From assembly GCF_910596095.1 (NCBI RefSeq), contig NC_056537.1, positions 378,574 to 442,573 on the forward strand: a stretch of 64,000 bases of DNA, given 5' to 3'. The notes under the pieces are model-generated. The model searched no databases. It saw nothing but the letters and a program-made list of their open reading frames with translations, and was not told where the DNA came from. This DNA is from Thunnus maccoyii. Its lineage: Eukaryota; Chordata; Actinopteri; Scombriformes; Scombridae. The position numbers were made by a program, and so were the translations under genes. Below, one piece after another: positions 47,520-61,400 of the stretch. Every line of letters begins with the position of its first letter. The stretch's first letter is position 1.

Positions 47520-48971
47520 AACTGTTACTGACATGCTTTATTGCAGGTCACTGAGAAATGATAAAACCAAAGTTAACATGTTATTACTCCAGTATCATAC
47601 AGCATAACATCTTTATTATCAATATTAATATTAATACAGACTCGACTGCTTTGGCAGAATCTGGCTCCAGCTTCTGTTGCTGTTTAATATTCCAACACTG
47701 ACGAGTCTACCGGCGTCTCAGCTACGTGCAGCAGATTCACATCACACCAAAGCGTTCTGCTGGCGGCCATGTTGCTTTACATGTAACAGACAAAACATTA
47801 CAAAACAAACCTCATATGCTGAGTGAAATATCTAAAAGTCTGACTGAAATCCACAAAACAAGAAAGTGAGGGTGTTTTATCTCTACAGATAAATCATAAA
47901 TAGCTCATTTCATCGCTGACTAAAGTTAAATACTTAACAAATACATCCAAAAGGTCACTAGAAGCCGGAGAGAAGCTGCTCTGTTATGGCGAAGCGTTCG
48001 GCTGCAGACTCGTGAACGTGCTCGCTGTTTGCTCAAAGCCGCCGCTGTTTTCAGCACATTCTGCAACACATTTCTGTCATTTTACAGCGAGGTCAGAGCG
48101 CTAATGTTCACAAGACACACAGAACACAGTTTGTAGGAGATCTGAAAGTCTTTGCGGTCTGAAGTTTGAATTCACTTTAGTGTCCAGTTTCCTTCCTGTT
48201 CTACAGTTTGGACTCACAGAGACAACAAACTCGTCTCCGCTTCATTAAAGCAGTTTGATCCGTCTACAGCAGAGAAGAAGCTCTAACTGATCTGCTGCTG
48301 CTGCTTCTCTCCCACAACACAGATACATGTGTGTAATAAACAGAACTGTGCAAGAGTTTTAGTCACTTTAGATGTTTAGATTCTTCTCCGTGACGCAGCA
48401 GCATCAGGAGGCGTCTGATCATCTGCAGCCAGAGTCATAAAGAACCTCGACATCATGGAGTCAGTCTGGGATCAACATGAAGAGACAGAAGCAGCTGAGA
48501 CGCCGAAATCCACAGAAGAAGAACTGCGGAAACTTCTCCGAGATGCAGGAACAACCGACCTGCCGAGAACCTGAAACACTGAGAACTGCTGCTGCTTTAA
48601 AGGCAAAGCTGCTCACAGCAGATACTGATTCACTTCCTGCTGTTGAATCAACTCTGGATCACTGATCAATAACAACTATTCATGGCATTATTGGTAACGC
48701 TTTACTTTACAGGTCTGTTCATTTTACACTCATTTCCTGGAAATATTCGGAGTAATTTGCAGGTATTTAACGGTTAATTTTACAGACATTTGGTGCAAAA
48801 AATGGAAAAGTTGTTGAGTTAGTTTGGTTGGTTAGCGCTGAGTCATTATTTGGGTTCAGACGTAGTTCTTCATTTACAAAAACTGACAGAAAATACTTTA
48901 AGTTTGTAAAACACATTTTACATGTCAGCATATTATTAAAACTCCAAATGACCAAACGACATCATCCTGTC

Positions 48972-49269
48972 AAAGAGTTAATGAATGAATGAATGAAGAG
49001 TTAATGAATGAATGAATGAAGAGTTAATGAATGAATGAATGAAGAGTTAATGAATGAATGAATGAAGAGTTAATGAATGAATGAAGAGTTAATGAATGAA
49101 TGAATGAAGAGTTAATGAATGAATGAATGAAGAGTTAATGAATGAATGACTGAAGAGTTAATGAATGAATGAAGAGTTAATGAATGAATGAATGAAGAGT
49201 TAATGAATGAATGAAGAGTTAATGAATGAATGAATGAAGAGTTAATGAATGAATGAATGAAGAGTTAAT
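48972..49269. repeat. GAGTTAATGAATGAATGAAT tandem repeat
   Basis: Sixteen-, 20- and 24-bp units made of GAGTTA plus two to four ATGA/AATG steps, about 14 copies. It lies in the putative dgkz 3' UTR. Confidence 0.95.
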
Positions 49270-49543
49270 GCAGCAGATACTTTTAGCAATGTACTGAAAT
49301 AACTAATATGCTGATATATCGTCTGATACACAAATTAACAACAATGTATGAAGCCAAATGTTACGAGTGGGAACTTATTATATTATATCTGTTTCTTCTT
49401 ATAATTTGTAAAATGTCCCAAAAATCTACTGTTAAATACCTGCAAATTACTCAGGAAATCAGAATAAAACGAATAAAGAGTTACTGCATTATTTTTGAAA
49501 GCTCACTTTACTTTAATGCCTAAAACTTTTGCACAGTACTGTG

Positions 49544-49550
<7 letters not shown>

Positions 49551-49631
<81 letters not shown>

Positions 49632-49660
49632 TGTGTGTGTGTGTATGTGTGTGTGTGTGT

Positions 49661-49741
<81 letters not shown>
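49551..49741. repeat. (GT)n microsatellite with GTAT interruptions
   Basis: About 190 bp of GT with evenly placed TATG interruptions, about 50 bp from the dgkz stop codon. Confidence 0.97.
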
Positions 49742-49744
<3 letters not shown>

Positions 49745-49787
49745 GAGAGGAGTAAATCCATCACAGACATGAGCAGACAGGTGCAGG

Positions 49788-49904
49788 TCAGACCGCCGTC
49801 TCCTGGTCTTCTCTCTGGATCATCTGGTAATGTTGGCGGTTCTCCAGGTAGTCGGCCAGCTCCTGGTCGTCGGCCTTCTCGGCGCGTTGTTTAGGAGTCT
49901 CGCC
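49788..49904 (-). CDS. dgkz: dgkz last exon with PDZ-binding C-terminus
   Basis: Minus-strand acceptor GTTTATCTTCAG; stop TGA at 49790-49788. It encodes 38 residues, [20 protein letters not shown] then [18 protein letters not shown]. This is almost the family consensus. The terminal ETAV binds syntrophin and SNX27 PDZ domains in mammals (established knowledge). Confidence 0.96.
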   Translation of the reverse strand, partial: GETPKQRAEKADDQELADYLENRQHYQMIQREDQETAV

Positions 49905-52900
49905 CTGAAGATAAACACGGTTTAACATGAGAGCAGCGAGTAATGATACATCGTGCTTTATTCACCAAACAGCCTCAATCTGAGTCGAGTTGCTCTGCAG
50001 CTTTCAGGAGTTCAAATGAACATTAAAGCTGTGTTTCTTGCTGTAATCATTCCTCCTGTTCATACTGACCATTAGAAGATCCCTTCATAATGACCTTACA
50101 ATGGAAGTGATGGAGGACAAAATCCACAGTCTGAAGCTAATATGAAGCTTCAGCGTCCAAATGAGTCAAATCAAGTAGATATCTTTCAACGTTACAGTCT
50201 TTTTAGTGCCAAAGTTCCTCTTTTTGTTACTATACTTCCACCTGCAGCTCAACAGGGAAACACTGTCCGAGGAAACACAAAGAGGGAATTTGATGCTAAA
50301 AAGACTGTAAATGTGTCAGATATCCACTTGATATGACTAACTCAGACTGCTGAAGCTGAATAGAAGCTTCACACAGACTTTTAAATGACTGTGTGGACAC
50401 ACTGTGGATTTTATCCTCCATCACTTCCATTGAAAACACATTTGAAGGATCTTTTAATATCCAGTATGAACAGGAGGAATGATTACAGACACCTGACTGC
50501 TGGTTTAACACACTGGGAACTCTGGGAACACTGGGAACTGTCCTTTAACATATACAGTTGTGTTCACAATAAGAGCAGTCCCACATCACTAGCAAGATAA
50601 ATCACTGTTTTTGTTAGAATTTCAACTTCTACACTGCAAGTAAGTTTCTAGAAGGTTTAGTAAAGGTGAAGAAAACCAACAGACCCAACAGGCTGCTGAT
50701 TCTGTGAAACTGAATCATTTACTGAAAGGGGCGTGTTCAAAAAAAATAGCATTGCCGAGTTCAATTAGTGAGGTCATTGATTATGTGAAAAAAATAGGTG
50801 TTAAACAGGTGGCCCTTATTTAAGGATCAAGGCAACTGATGCTGGCTGTGCATTTGTCCTTGAAAAACAGAGTAAAATGGGTCGTTCAAGACACTGTTCA
50901 GAAGAAGAACGTTCTTTGATTAAGAAATTAATAAAAGAGGGGAAAACCTATAAAGAAGTGCAGAAAATGACTGTTCAGCTAAAATGATTGCCTGTGAGTA
51001 CTGTAACAATCAGACGACGTCTATGTGAAGCCAAGCTACCAGCAAGAAGCCCCCGCAAAGTCCCATTGTTAAAAAAAATACATGTGCTGAAGCGGTTACA
51101 ATTTGCCAAAGAACACATTGACTGGCCTAAAAAGAAACTGATGTGGACTGATGAGAGTCAGATTGTTCTTTTTGGGCCACAGACAGTTTATCAGACGTCC
51201 TGCAAACACTGAATTCAAGCCACAGTGAAGACGGTGAAGCATGATGGTGCAAGCATCATGATATGAGGATGTTTCTCGTACTATTTATCGCATACCAGGG
51301 ATCACGGATCAGTTTGAGTACATCAGAATACTGGAAGAAGTCATGTTGAAATGGGTGTTTCAACAAGACAATGAGCCCGAACACACCAGCAAGCGAGCAA
51401 AATCACGGTTCATGGAGTGGGCAGCACAATCCCCGGACCCTTAATCCCATAGAAAACTTGTGGGCTGACATAAAAAATGCTGTTCATGAGGCAAAACCAA
51501 GAAATGCAGAGGAATTGTGGAACGTAGTACAATTGTCCTGAGCTGCAACACCTGCTGACCAGTGCCAGAAGTTGGTCGACTCCGTGTACCACAGATGTGA
51601 AGCAGTTATCAGAAACCGTGGTTATGCAACTAAATATTAGTTTATGATTCTCAGGAAAGTTGAATCTTCAAGCATTTCTTAGTTTATACAGTACATTTTT
51701 GAGTTTTTTTGAGTTTACTTTCTGTAAAATATTATCAAATTCAATTACTTTGTCTAATGTTCTTGCTTTGAAATAGAATGTGCAGCGTCTCCAATGCATT
51801 TGTGTTCATTAAAATACAATTTATTTGAAGCATTTTGAGGTTTACTCACCTTTTTAAACACACTGCTATTATTATGAACATAACTGTATATACATTATAT
51901 ACATTATATACATTATATACATTATATACAGTACTGCATAGTACAGTAGGCCATCTTGACTTCTTGCTGATTTGACTTCTTGATGCAAAGAGATTTAACG
52001 TTTAAAATGTAATAGTATTGTGTTTTATTTCATTATTTATTATTACCTCACTCCTGCTCTATTTTGTGTTTGTGTGTTTTCATCCTAATAAAACTGATTC
52101 TGATTCTGAGATTGAAACTTTACGGAGCTGTAAAATGTTTTATAAACGTCTGTAAGGAGTTTTAGTGTCTGATGAACCTTTAAATTCATCCTGGATCAGA
52201 TTTCATGTCTCTGAGCTAAACGCTAACCTCAGAATGCTAACAGCTCATGTTCAGCAGGTGTAACGTTTATCATGCTAACTGTCTTTGGTAGCATGTTAGC
52301 ATGAGACATTATAACATTATAACGGTTACTGCTCAGTCAGGACATTGTTTTGGTGTTTGGTAGTGAGGTTGTAGAGTTGATATATAGATTAATAGACATA
52401 TAGATCCGTGTCTGGGTAGATAAAGGTTGTGAGGGAGAGAAGTGAAGGAGAATAATAAAGTGGAGCCTCTCAGCTCGTCTCTAACCAGGCGCTGAGTCTC
52501 GGCTTCATACCAACAGTGGACACACTAAAGAAACACATGAACTCTTTTCATCTGCTGAGAGGAGGAGAGAGAGAGAAACTCAGATTATGGGCTGCTTCCT
52601 GTTAGCACTGGCTTCACTATGGCAACGGGGAGCCGCAGCCTTTGTGTGTGTCGGAGCGAGGCCGGGGATCCTGCGGCGCTTCGTTTCTCAATGACACACA
52701 ACATTAATCACTTTATACAAGTGGGTCAAATACTGCTGGAGATCCTTTTAAAGTGCAGCAGGACGCTTCGGGCTGGTGGCCGCCGCTGCGCCCGGGAAAG
52801 GCCGCGCAGAGCCGATCCATACGGCGCAGAAAACATTCACCGATCGAAAACATCAACGAGAAACGTCAAGTGTTTGTGTCAGGAGCTGCTGTTCTCCAAC

Positions 52901-55372
52901 AACAGTTAACAAATGAAGCAGAGAAGAAGAAACGAGAGGAGGAAACAGACCAGGATGCAGCCGGGAGTCACAATGAATCATCCAAACGTACAACAAACTT
53001 CAAACTCATTTACAGAAAATCATCCGAAGATGTTGCTGCTAAAACATGATCTCAGTGTTCCAGCAAACGTCCTGAACAAACGAGGCTTTCTGACTTTTCT
53101 GTTAAGAAACTTCTCGTGTCGTCAGCATCATTTCAACTCTGCTTGTTCTGATTGGTTCAGTGGTTTGACAGATGGATTTAAAAACAAGCTGCAGGTGATT
53201 ATTACTCAGTATTTATTAAACGCTACCCCTCAAACTCATGTTGAACAGCTCCGAGCAGAACAACAGAAGCTGCATCATATGTTCAATATTATCAGATAAC
53301 AGCGGTCCATCGTCAGACCAAACCAACAATCAACTGACCTACTAACAGGTTTTCCTCTGTTGTTGTCCAAAAACTATTAAAACACATCAGTGAGCCGCAC
53401 ACAAACATGAGATTTGTTGACAAGAAGAAAAATACAGAAAAACACCAGCAACATCCTTTAATGAGTTATTATTTAACATGACGTCCTGTATTAAGGCCAG
53501 TCAGTCAGGTTCTAATCCTGTTTTAATACTGGAGCTTCCTTTTTGTGTGTATTTGGTTACAGTTTCATCATATAAATCTTCTATGTTGCCAAAAGGCAAC
53601 AGTAAATTGATCTGAAAAGACTCAAAGTACAGGGAAAGTTCATTGAAGATCATCTTACTGTTGCTTCTGTCTTTAATTTTTTTTTTTTAGTCTGTATATG
53701 AATTAAAAAAATTATGAAAAAGAAAACTGGATATTGTTCGTATAGACGCTCCAGACCAGGTTTTAGAGACTAATGAATTACAAGTAAATAAAATCATCAG
53801 CTCCTCAAAAAGCTCCAAAACTAGAGATGCTTTCCAATTTGACACCATGTTTGTCAAATCCCACAAAGGTATTTTAACTCCCCCTATTGCTCATTTAATC
53901 AACTTGTCTTTTAAACACAGCTCCTTTCCTGATGACTGGAAATGTGCCTTTGTCACGTCTATTTTTAAATCTGGAGACCGTCTTGAAGCCAGTAACTACA
54001 GACCAATAAGTATACTGCCAGTACTCTCAAAGGTTGCTGAGAAAGTTATTAAACAACTGACAACACTTCTTAATACAAGCAGTTTTGGTCTACATTGTTT
54101 GCAATTTGGCTTTAGAGCAAATCATTGCACTGAAACTGCTACCTTGCACTTAATAGAGCAAATTAAATCAAGACTTGACAAAGGAGGAGTAGTTGCTGCT
54201 GTATTTTTAGATCTGCGTAAAACATTCGACACAGTCAATCATGATGTTTTAATATCGAAACTCTCTAAATTTAACTTCTCATCTAGAGCGCTGGCATGGA
54301 TGTCTTCATATTTATCTAATAGGAGACAATGTGTTAAAGTTGGTGACGCACTGTCCAGTAACATGAAGTGCACAATGGGTGTTCCACAAGGGTCAGTGTT
54401 AGGTCCCCTATTATTTAGCCTATATATTAATGATCTCCCTCAACAGTGTCATGATGCAGAACTACAAATGTATGCAGATGACACCGTTGTGTACACACAT
54501 GCAAAAATAGCTGAGTTAGCTGCTGCTAAGCTAACGATTGGATCGGAAAGGATCACACATCAGCTTGATCAATCATGTCTGAGTCTAAATGTAAACAAGA
54601 CAAAAGGTATGTTTTTCTCTAAGACTATGGTACAACCTCCTAACGCTGATATTCTCATCAAAGGTGTAAAAACTGACGTAGTTACTGATTTTAAATATCT
54701 TGGTGTGACACTGGATCCAAATGTGAACTTTAAGAAACATGTTAAAAAAACGGCTAAAACCATAAAGTACAACTTAGCAAATTTTAGACATATTAGAAAC
54801 TGTCTCTCTTTGGACGCTGCAGATATTTATGCAGCTGTGATTCTTTCCCAGATGTGTTATTGATCACATGTTGGGGGCAGGCTGGAGAAACAGCCATAAA
54901 ACCTCTTGAGTCCTTAAACAAACAAACTCTAAAAACTCTGGACAAAAAGCCGATGCATTTCCATCACTGTAGGGTTCTGGAGAAATACAATTTACTGAGC
55001 TCTGAGAATGTTAGATTATTCTCAAATTTGTTTCTAATTTATAAAATATTTATTATATAGTTTATATAAAAACTGGTAAATGATAAAATTGTTTGATTAA
55101 GTTTTAATGTTTCATTTAGTTTACAGGATGTGAAATCGTCTTACAGGAACCTTCACAGAGCAGTATTAGTGCTAAGCTAACTGATGCTACTTTTCTCTTT
55201 TCTCTAAAACTCGACCGCACCTCGAACACTTCAAGAAATCGTGTGTCAGACACTTAAATCCTTTTACTGCTCCGCTCACGTTCTCATCTCTAAACATGGA
55301 CTCTTTGGCTTTCACACCAGTGTTCATGTGTTCGTTAGTGGAGCTACAGAGAGAATCACAGAAGGCAGAGCT

Positions 55373-55413
<41 letters not shown>

Positions 55414-58400
55414 CAGGTGAGTGTTTACCTGCAGGTCTGTCTTCATGAGAGACGCTCCGGCCTCCACCAGGTAGTGACAGATACTCCTCTGACAGGAAGA
55501 GGCAGCTTTATGGAGCGCCGTCTCACCTCTGAAACATAAATATAAACAGGTAGATGACAGGTAGTTAAACAGGTAAATGACAGGTAGTTAAACAGGTAAA
55601 TGACAGGTAGTTAGAGGTAGATGACAGGTAGTTAAACAGGTAGATGACAGGTAGTTAAACAGGTAAATGACAGGTAGTTAGAGGTAGATGACAGGTAGTT
55701 AAACAGGTAGATGACAGGTAGTTACACAGGTAAATGACAGGTAGTTAAACAGGTAGATGACAGGTAGTTAGAGGTAGATGACAGGTAGTTAAACAGGTAG
55801 ATGACAGGTAGTTAAACAGGTAGATGACAGGTAGTTAGAGGTAGATGACAGGTAGTTAAACAGGTAGATGACAGGTAGTTAAACAGGTAGATGACAGGTA
55901 GTTAAACAGGTAGATGACAGGTGGTTAGAGGTAGATGACAGGTAGTTAAACAGTTAGATGACTGGTAGTTAAACAGGTAGATGACAGGTAGTTAAACAGG
56001 TAGATGACAGGTAGTTAAACAGGTAGATGACAGGTGGTTAGAGGTAGATGACAGGTAGTTAAACAGTTAGATGACTGGTAGTTAAACAGATAAACTACAG
56101 GTAGTTAAACAGGTAGTTAAACAGGTAGATGACAGGTAGTTAGAGGTAGATGACAGGTAGTTAAACAGTTAGATGACTGGTAGTTAAACAGATAAACTAC
56201 AGGTAGTTAAACAGGTAGTTAAACAGGTAGATGACAGGTAGTTAGAGGTAGATGACAGGTAGTTAAACAGGTAAATGACAGGTAGTTAAACAGGTAGATG
56301 ACAGGTAGTTAGAGGTAGATGACAGGTAGTTAAACAGGTAGATGACAGGTAGTTAAACAGGTAAATGACAGGTAGTTAAACAGGTAGATGACAGGTAGTT
56401 AAACAGGTAAATGACAGGTAGTTAAACAGGTAGATGACAGGTAGTTAAACAGGTAGATGACAGGTAGTTAAACAGGTAGGTGACAGGTGGTTAAACAGGT
56501 AAATGACAGGTGGTTAAACAGGTAGGTGACTAGTAGTTAAACAGGTAAATGACAGGTGGTTAAACAGGTAGGTGACAGGTAGTTAAACAGGTAAATGACA
56601 GGTAGTTAAACAGGTAGGTGACAGGTGGTTAAACAGGTAGGTGACTAGTAGTTAAACAGGTAGATGACAGGTAGTTAGAGGTAGATGACAGGTAGTTAGA
56701 GGTAGGTGACAGGTGGTTAAACAGGTAGATGACAGGTAGTTAAACAGGTAGGTGACAGGTGGTTAAACAGGTAGGTGACTAGTAGTTAAACAGGTAAATG
56801 ACAGGTAGTTAAACAGGTAGATGACAGGTAGTTAAACAGGTAGGTGACAGGTAGTTAAACAGGTAGGTGACAGGTAGTTAAACAGGTAGATGACAGGTAG
56901 TTAGAGGTAGATGACAGGTAGTTAGAGGTAGATGACAGGTAGTTAAACAGGTAGTTAAACAGGTAGTTAAACAGGTAGTTAAACAGGTAGATGACTGGTA
57001 GTTAAACAGGTAGATGGCAGGTAGTTAAACAGGTAGATGACAGGTAGTTAAACAGGTAGATGACTGGTAGTTAAACAGGTAGTTAAACAGGTAAATGACA
57101 GGTAGTTAAACAGGTAGATGACAGGTAGTTAGAGGTAGATGACAGGTAGTTAGAGGTAGATGACAGGTAGTTAAACAGGTAGTTAAACAGGTAGTTAAAC
57201 AGGTAGTTAAACAGGTAGATGACTGGTAGTTAAACAGGTAGATGGCAGGTAGTTAAACAGGTAGGTGACAGGTAGTTAAACAGGTAGATGGCAGGTAGTT
57301 AAACAGGTAGATGGCAGGTAGTTAAACAGATAAACTACAGGTAGTTAAACAGGTAGTTAAACAGGTAAATGACAGGTAGTTAAACAGGTAGTTAAACAGG
57401 TAAATGACAGGTAGTTAAACAGGTAGGTGACAGGTAGTTAAACAGGTAGATGGCAGGTAGTTAAACAGGTAGGTGACAGGTAGTTAAACAGGTAGATGAC
57501 AGGTAGTTAAACAGGTAGTTAAACAGGTAGTTAAACAGGTAGTTAAACAGGTAGGTGACTGGTAGTTAAACAGGTAGATGGCAGGTAGTTAAACAGGTAG
57601 ATGACAGGTAGTTAAACAGGTAGATGACTGGTAGTTAAACAGATAAACTACAGGTAGTTAAACAGGTAGTTAAACAGGTAGATGACAGGTAGTTAAACAG
57701 GTAGGTGACTGGTAGTTAAACAGGTAGGTGACTGGTAGTTAAACAGGTAGATGACAGGTAGTTAAACAGGTAGTTAAACAGGTAGTTAAACAGGTAGGTG
57801 ACTGGTAGTTAAACAGGTAGATGGCAGGTAGTTAAACAGGTAGATGACAGGTAGTTAAACAGGTAGATGACTGGTAGTTAAACAGATAAACTACAGGTAG
57901 TTAAACAGGTAGTTAAACAGGTAGATGACAGGTAGTTAAACAGGTAGGTGACAGGTGGTTAAACAGGTAGTTAAACAGGTAGTTAAACAGGTAGGTGACT
58001 GGTAGTTAAACAGGTAAATGACAGGTAGTTAAACAGTTAGATGACAGGTGGTTAAACAGGTAGGTGACTGGTAGTTAAACAGGTAGATGACAGGTAGTTA
58101 AACAGGTAGTTAAACAGGTAGTTAAACAGGTAGGTGACTGGTAGTTAAACAGGTAGATGGCAGGTAGTTAAACAGGTAGATGACAGGTAGTTAAACAGGT
58201 AGATGACTGGTAGTTAAACAGATAAACTACAGGTAGTTAAACAGGTAGATGACAGGTAGTTAAACAGGTAGTTAAACAGATAAACTACAGGTAGTTAAAC
58301 AGGTAGTTAAACAGGTAGGTGACAGGTGGTTAAACAGGTAGTTAAACAGGTAGTTAAACAGGTAGGTGACTGGTAGTTAAACAGGTAGATGGCAGGTAGT

Positions 58401-61400
58401 TAAACAGGTAGATGACAGGTAGTTAAACAGGTAGATGACTGGTAGTTAAACAGATAAACTACAGGTAGTTAAACAGGTAGTTAAACAGGTAGATGACAGG
58501 TAGTTAAACAGGTAGTTAAACAGATAAACTACAGGTAGTTAAACAGGTAGTTAAACAGGTAGGTGACAGGTGGTTAAACAGGTAGTTAAACAGGTAGTTA
58601 AACAGTTAGATGACTGGTAGTTAAACAGGTAAATGACAGGTAGTTAAACAGTTAGATGACTGGTAGTTAAACAGGTAAATGACAGGTGGTTAAACAGGTA
58701 GTTAAACAGGTAGTTAAACAGTTAGATGACTGGTAGTTAAACAGGTAAATGACAGGTAGTTAAACAGGTAGATGACAGGTAGTTAAACAGGTAGTTAAAC
58801 AGGTAGATGGCAGGTAGTTAAACAGGTAGATGACAGGTAGTTAAACAGGTAGATGACTGGTAGTTAAACAGGTAGATGGCAGGTAGTTAAACAGGTAGAT
58901 GACAGGTAGTTAAACAGGTAGATGACAGGTGGTTAAACAGATAAACTACAGGTAGTTAAACAGGTAGTTAAACAGGTAGATGACAGGTAGTTAAACAGGT
59001 AGTTAAACAGGTAGTTAAACAGGTAGGTGACTGGTAGTTAAACAGGTAGATGGCAGGTAGTTAAACAGGTAGATGACAGGTAGTTAAACAGGTAGATGAC
59101 TGGTAGTTAAACAGATAAGCTGCAGGTAGTTAAACAGGTAGTTAAACAGGTAGATGACAGGTAGTTAAACAGGTAGGTGACAGGTGGTTAAACAGGTAGT
59201 TAAACAGGTAGTTAAACAGGTAGGTGACTGGTAGTTAAACAGGTAGATGACAGGTAGTTAAACAGTTAGATGACTGGTAGTTAAACAGGTAGATGGCAGG
59301 TGGTTAAACAGGTAAATGACAGGTAGTTAAACAGGTAGATGACAGGTAGGTGACTGGTAGTTAAACAGTTAGTAGTTTAACAGATCTGTAGTTTAAAGTG
59401 TTTCATCTCCAGATCTGATCTCAGGACTGAGCTTCACTTACGTCTCTTTCTCTGTTGTGTCCAGGTGAGATGTGGGAACTGAAACAAGACAGAAACACAT
59501 TTCATCCATTAATCGTCACCTTAAAACTACCATATAAACATGTCAAATACTGGAAAATGGACTACATGTATGTGTCTGTAGTTCCTCACATACAGTGCTG
59601 TAAACAGTATTTTCTCTTCCTGATTTCTCGTTATTATTATATTTATTGCAGCTAATTGTTTCAGATCTTCAGACTAATTTGATTCAACCAGAGGAAACAT
59701 AAAATAGTTTTTAAATGATCATTTAATTTAAAAAAAACAGCTGTATGTTTTGCCTCAGATAAGATCAGCGTTCATCCAGTCAGTTTTCCAGAGTCATCTG
59801 CATCAACTATTATCAGCTTGATGTAGTTAAAGTATTGAAAAGAATCAGCTGGAAAGGAGAAAAAACAAAGTTTGATTCATTTTTCAGACTTTTCTGTAAA
59901 CTTTGCTTTTTTGTGAAATATTAGAAAGTTCTACCTCTTTAGTTACACACCAACAGTGTGGGAACTTCTGGTTTAATCTTTGTTCAATCTGCATTTTATA
60001 AACTTATCATATATTATTTTATGTCAAATCTTCATCTGAAAAGTAACTAAAGCTGTCAAATAAATGTAGTGGAGTAGAAAGTACAATATTTCCCTCTGAA
60101 ATGTAGAAAGTAGCATCACATGGAAATACTCAAGTAAAATACAAGTACCTCTAAACTGTAAAATATGTACTTTGTTACGATCCACCAGTGACTGTAACAC
60201 ACTTACAATCTTATTATCTCACTATTTTGATATTTTTTGGTGTGTTTTTTAATGAATGTCAAAAATAAAGCTGCAAGAACAAAAGTGAAAGACATTTGAG
60301 TGTCGCTGACTGTGTGAGGAGAGAAGAATATGTTGCAGCTCCAAACAAACTGTCTGTCAGAGCAGAAAGTTCAAACCAATCAATCACTGTTGAAGTGATT
60401 GATGGACGTCAGCAGAGGCTGTATGTTCACCTGCTGCCGGGAACACCTGCACTAACATTCACAGCATGTTTTCATCAGGCTGTGATGCAGGTTTGGCTGC
60501 TTCTTGTCGTCCTGAGTTGTTCATGAATCAAAAGCAGGAAGTTTCTCTTATCTGATGTCTGAAAACAGACGACCAACACAACCTCGCACTCAGTAAACAA
60601 CCAGGCCTGGAATCAGTGTAATTAATTAATTAAGAAAAAATCCTTCCAGCTTGAGGTCAAACTGCTACTCAACACTTAATTTAAGCTTTCATTCTCTGAT
60701 ATTTACATCCTGAATCAGTGTCACACAGCTGCTGTCTTTTATCATGTGAACACTACAGATATTTGATCTATTCTCTGTTCTGGGGATTTAATCATCTATA
60801 TTTGGGATTTATCTTGTGACATTTCTTCCTGTCTGCATCTTGTTAAATGGTTGATGGACGGTGAAAACAGCAGGAACAGTTCGCACTCTGATCCAGAGCT
60901 CTGCTTTGAATTAAAGTTGTTTTATCTCAGACTGAGATTCCCTCAAAGCCACCATGTGGAAATATGAACAACAAGCACAACTCTGGCGCCACTCGGTGGC
61001 AGAGTCAGAACAGACAACGAGATATACAGAAAGTGTCTCTAAGGCAGAAAGTGCTGAGACATGTAATATAAAGACCATCTCCAGCCTCATCCCATCAAAG
61101 GAAACGGTTGAAACTAAATGATATGTAATAAAACTCACCGTTATCGATGAGGTACTTGATGATGTCCTTGCTGCCGGCCTCCACAGCGTGATGCAGCAGC
61201 GTGCAGCCTGCAGCGTCCTGCAGCAGCAGGTTGGCCCCCTGCTGCTGCAGCTCCATCAGCTGCACATCAAGGAAAAGTTCATTTCATGGTGTTTTCATCA
61301 TTTATAACAGAACAGCGCTCAAAAACTTCAGCTTCAGACAACAAACTGGAGGTCGAGTAACGTACAGGACATAATAAAACATAAAGATAAAAAAAATAAA

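Larger units (their letters stand above)
47520..49787 (-). other. dgkz: probable dgkz 3' UTR
   Basis: Sequence downstream of the dgkz stop. A minus-strand AATAAA (plus-strand TTTATT at 47537-47542) is a plausible end signal. That would give a UTR of about 2.2 kb containing a 20/24-bp repeat and a GT microsatellite. The extent is inferred only from the hexamer. Confidence 0.45.

Noticed and set aside
52619..53299. Overlapping 96-128-codon frames in a dgkz intron
   Set aside because: No recognisable domain, no splice support and basic low-complexity content.
60296..60526. 76-codon frame beginning [12 protein letters not shown]
   Set aside because: Intronic, no recognised family, ends in a hydrophobic stretch by chance.
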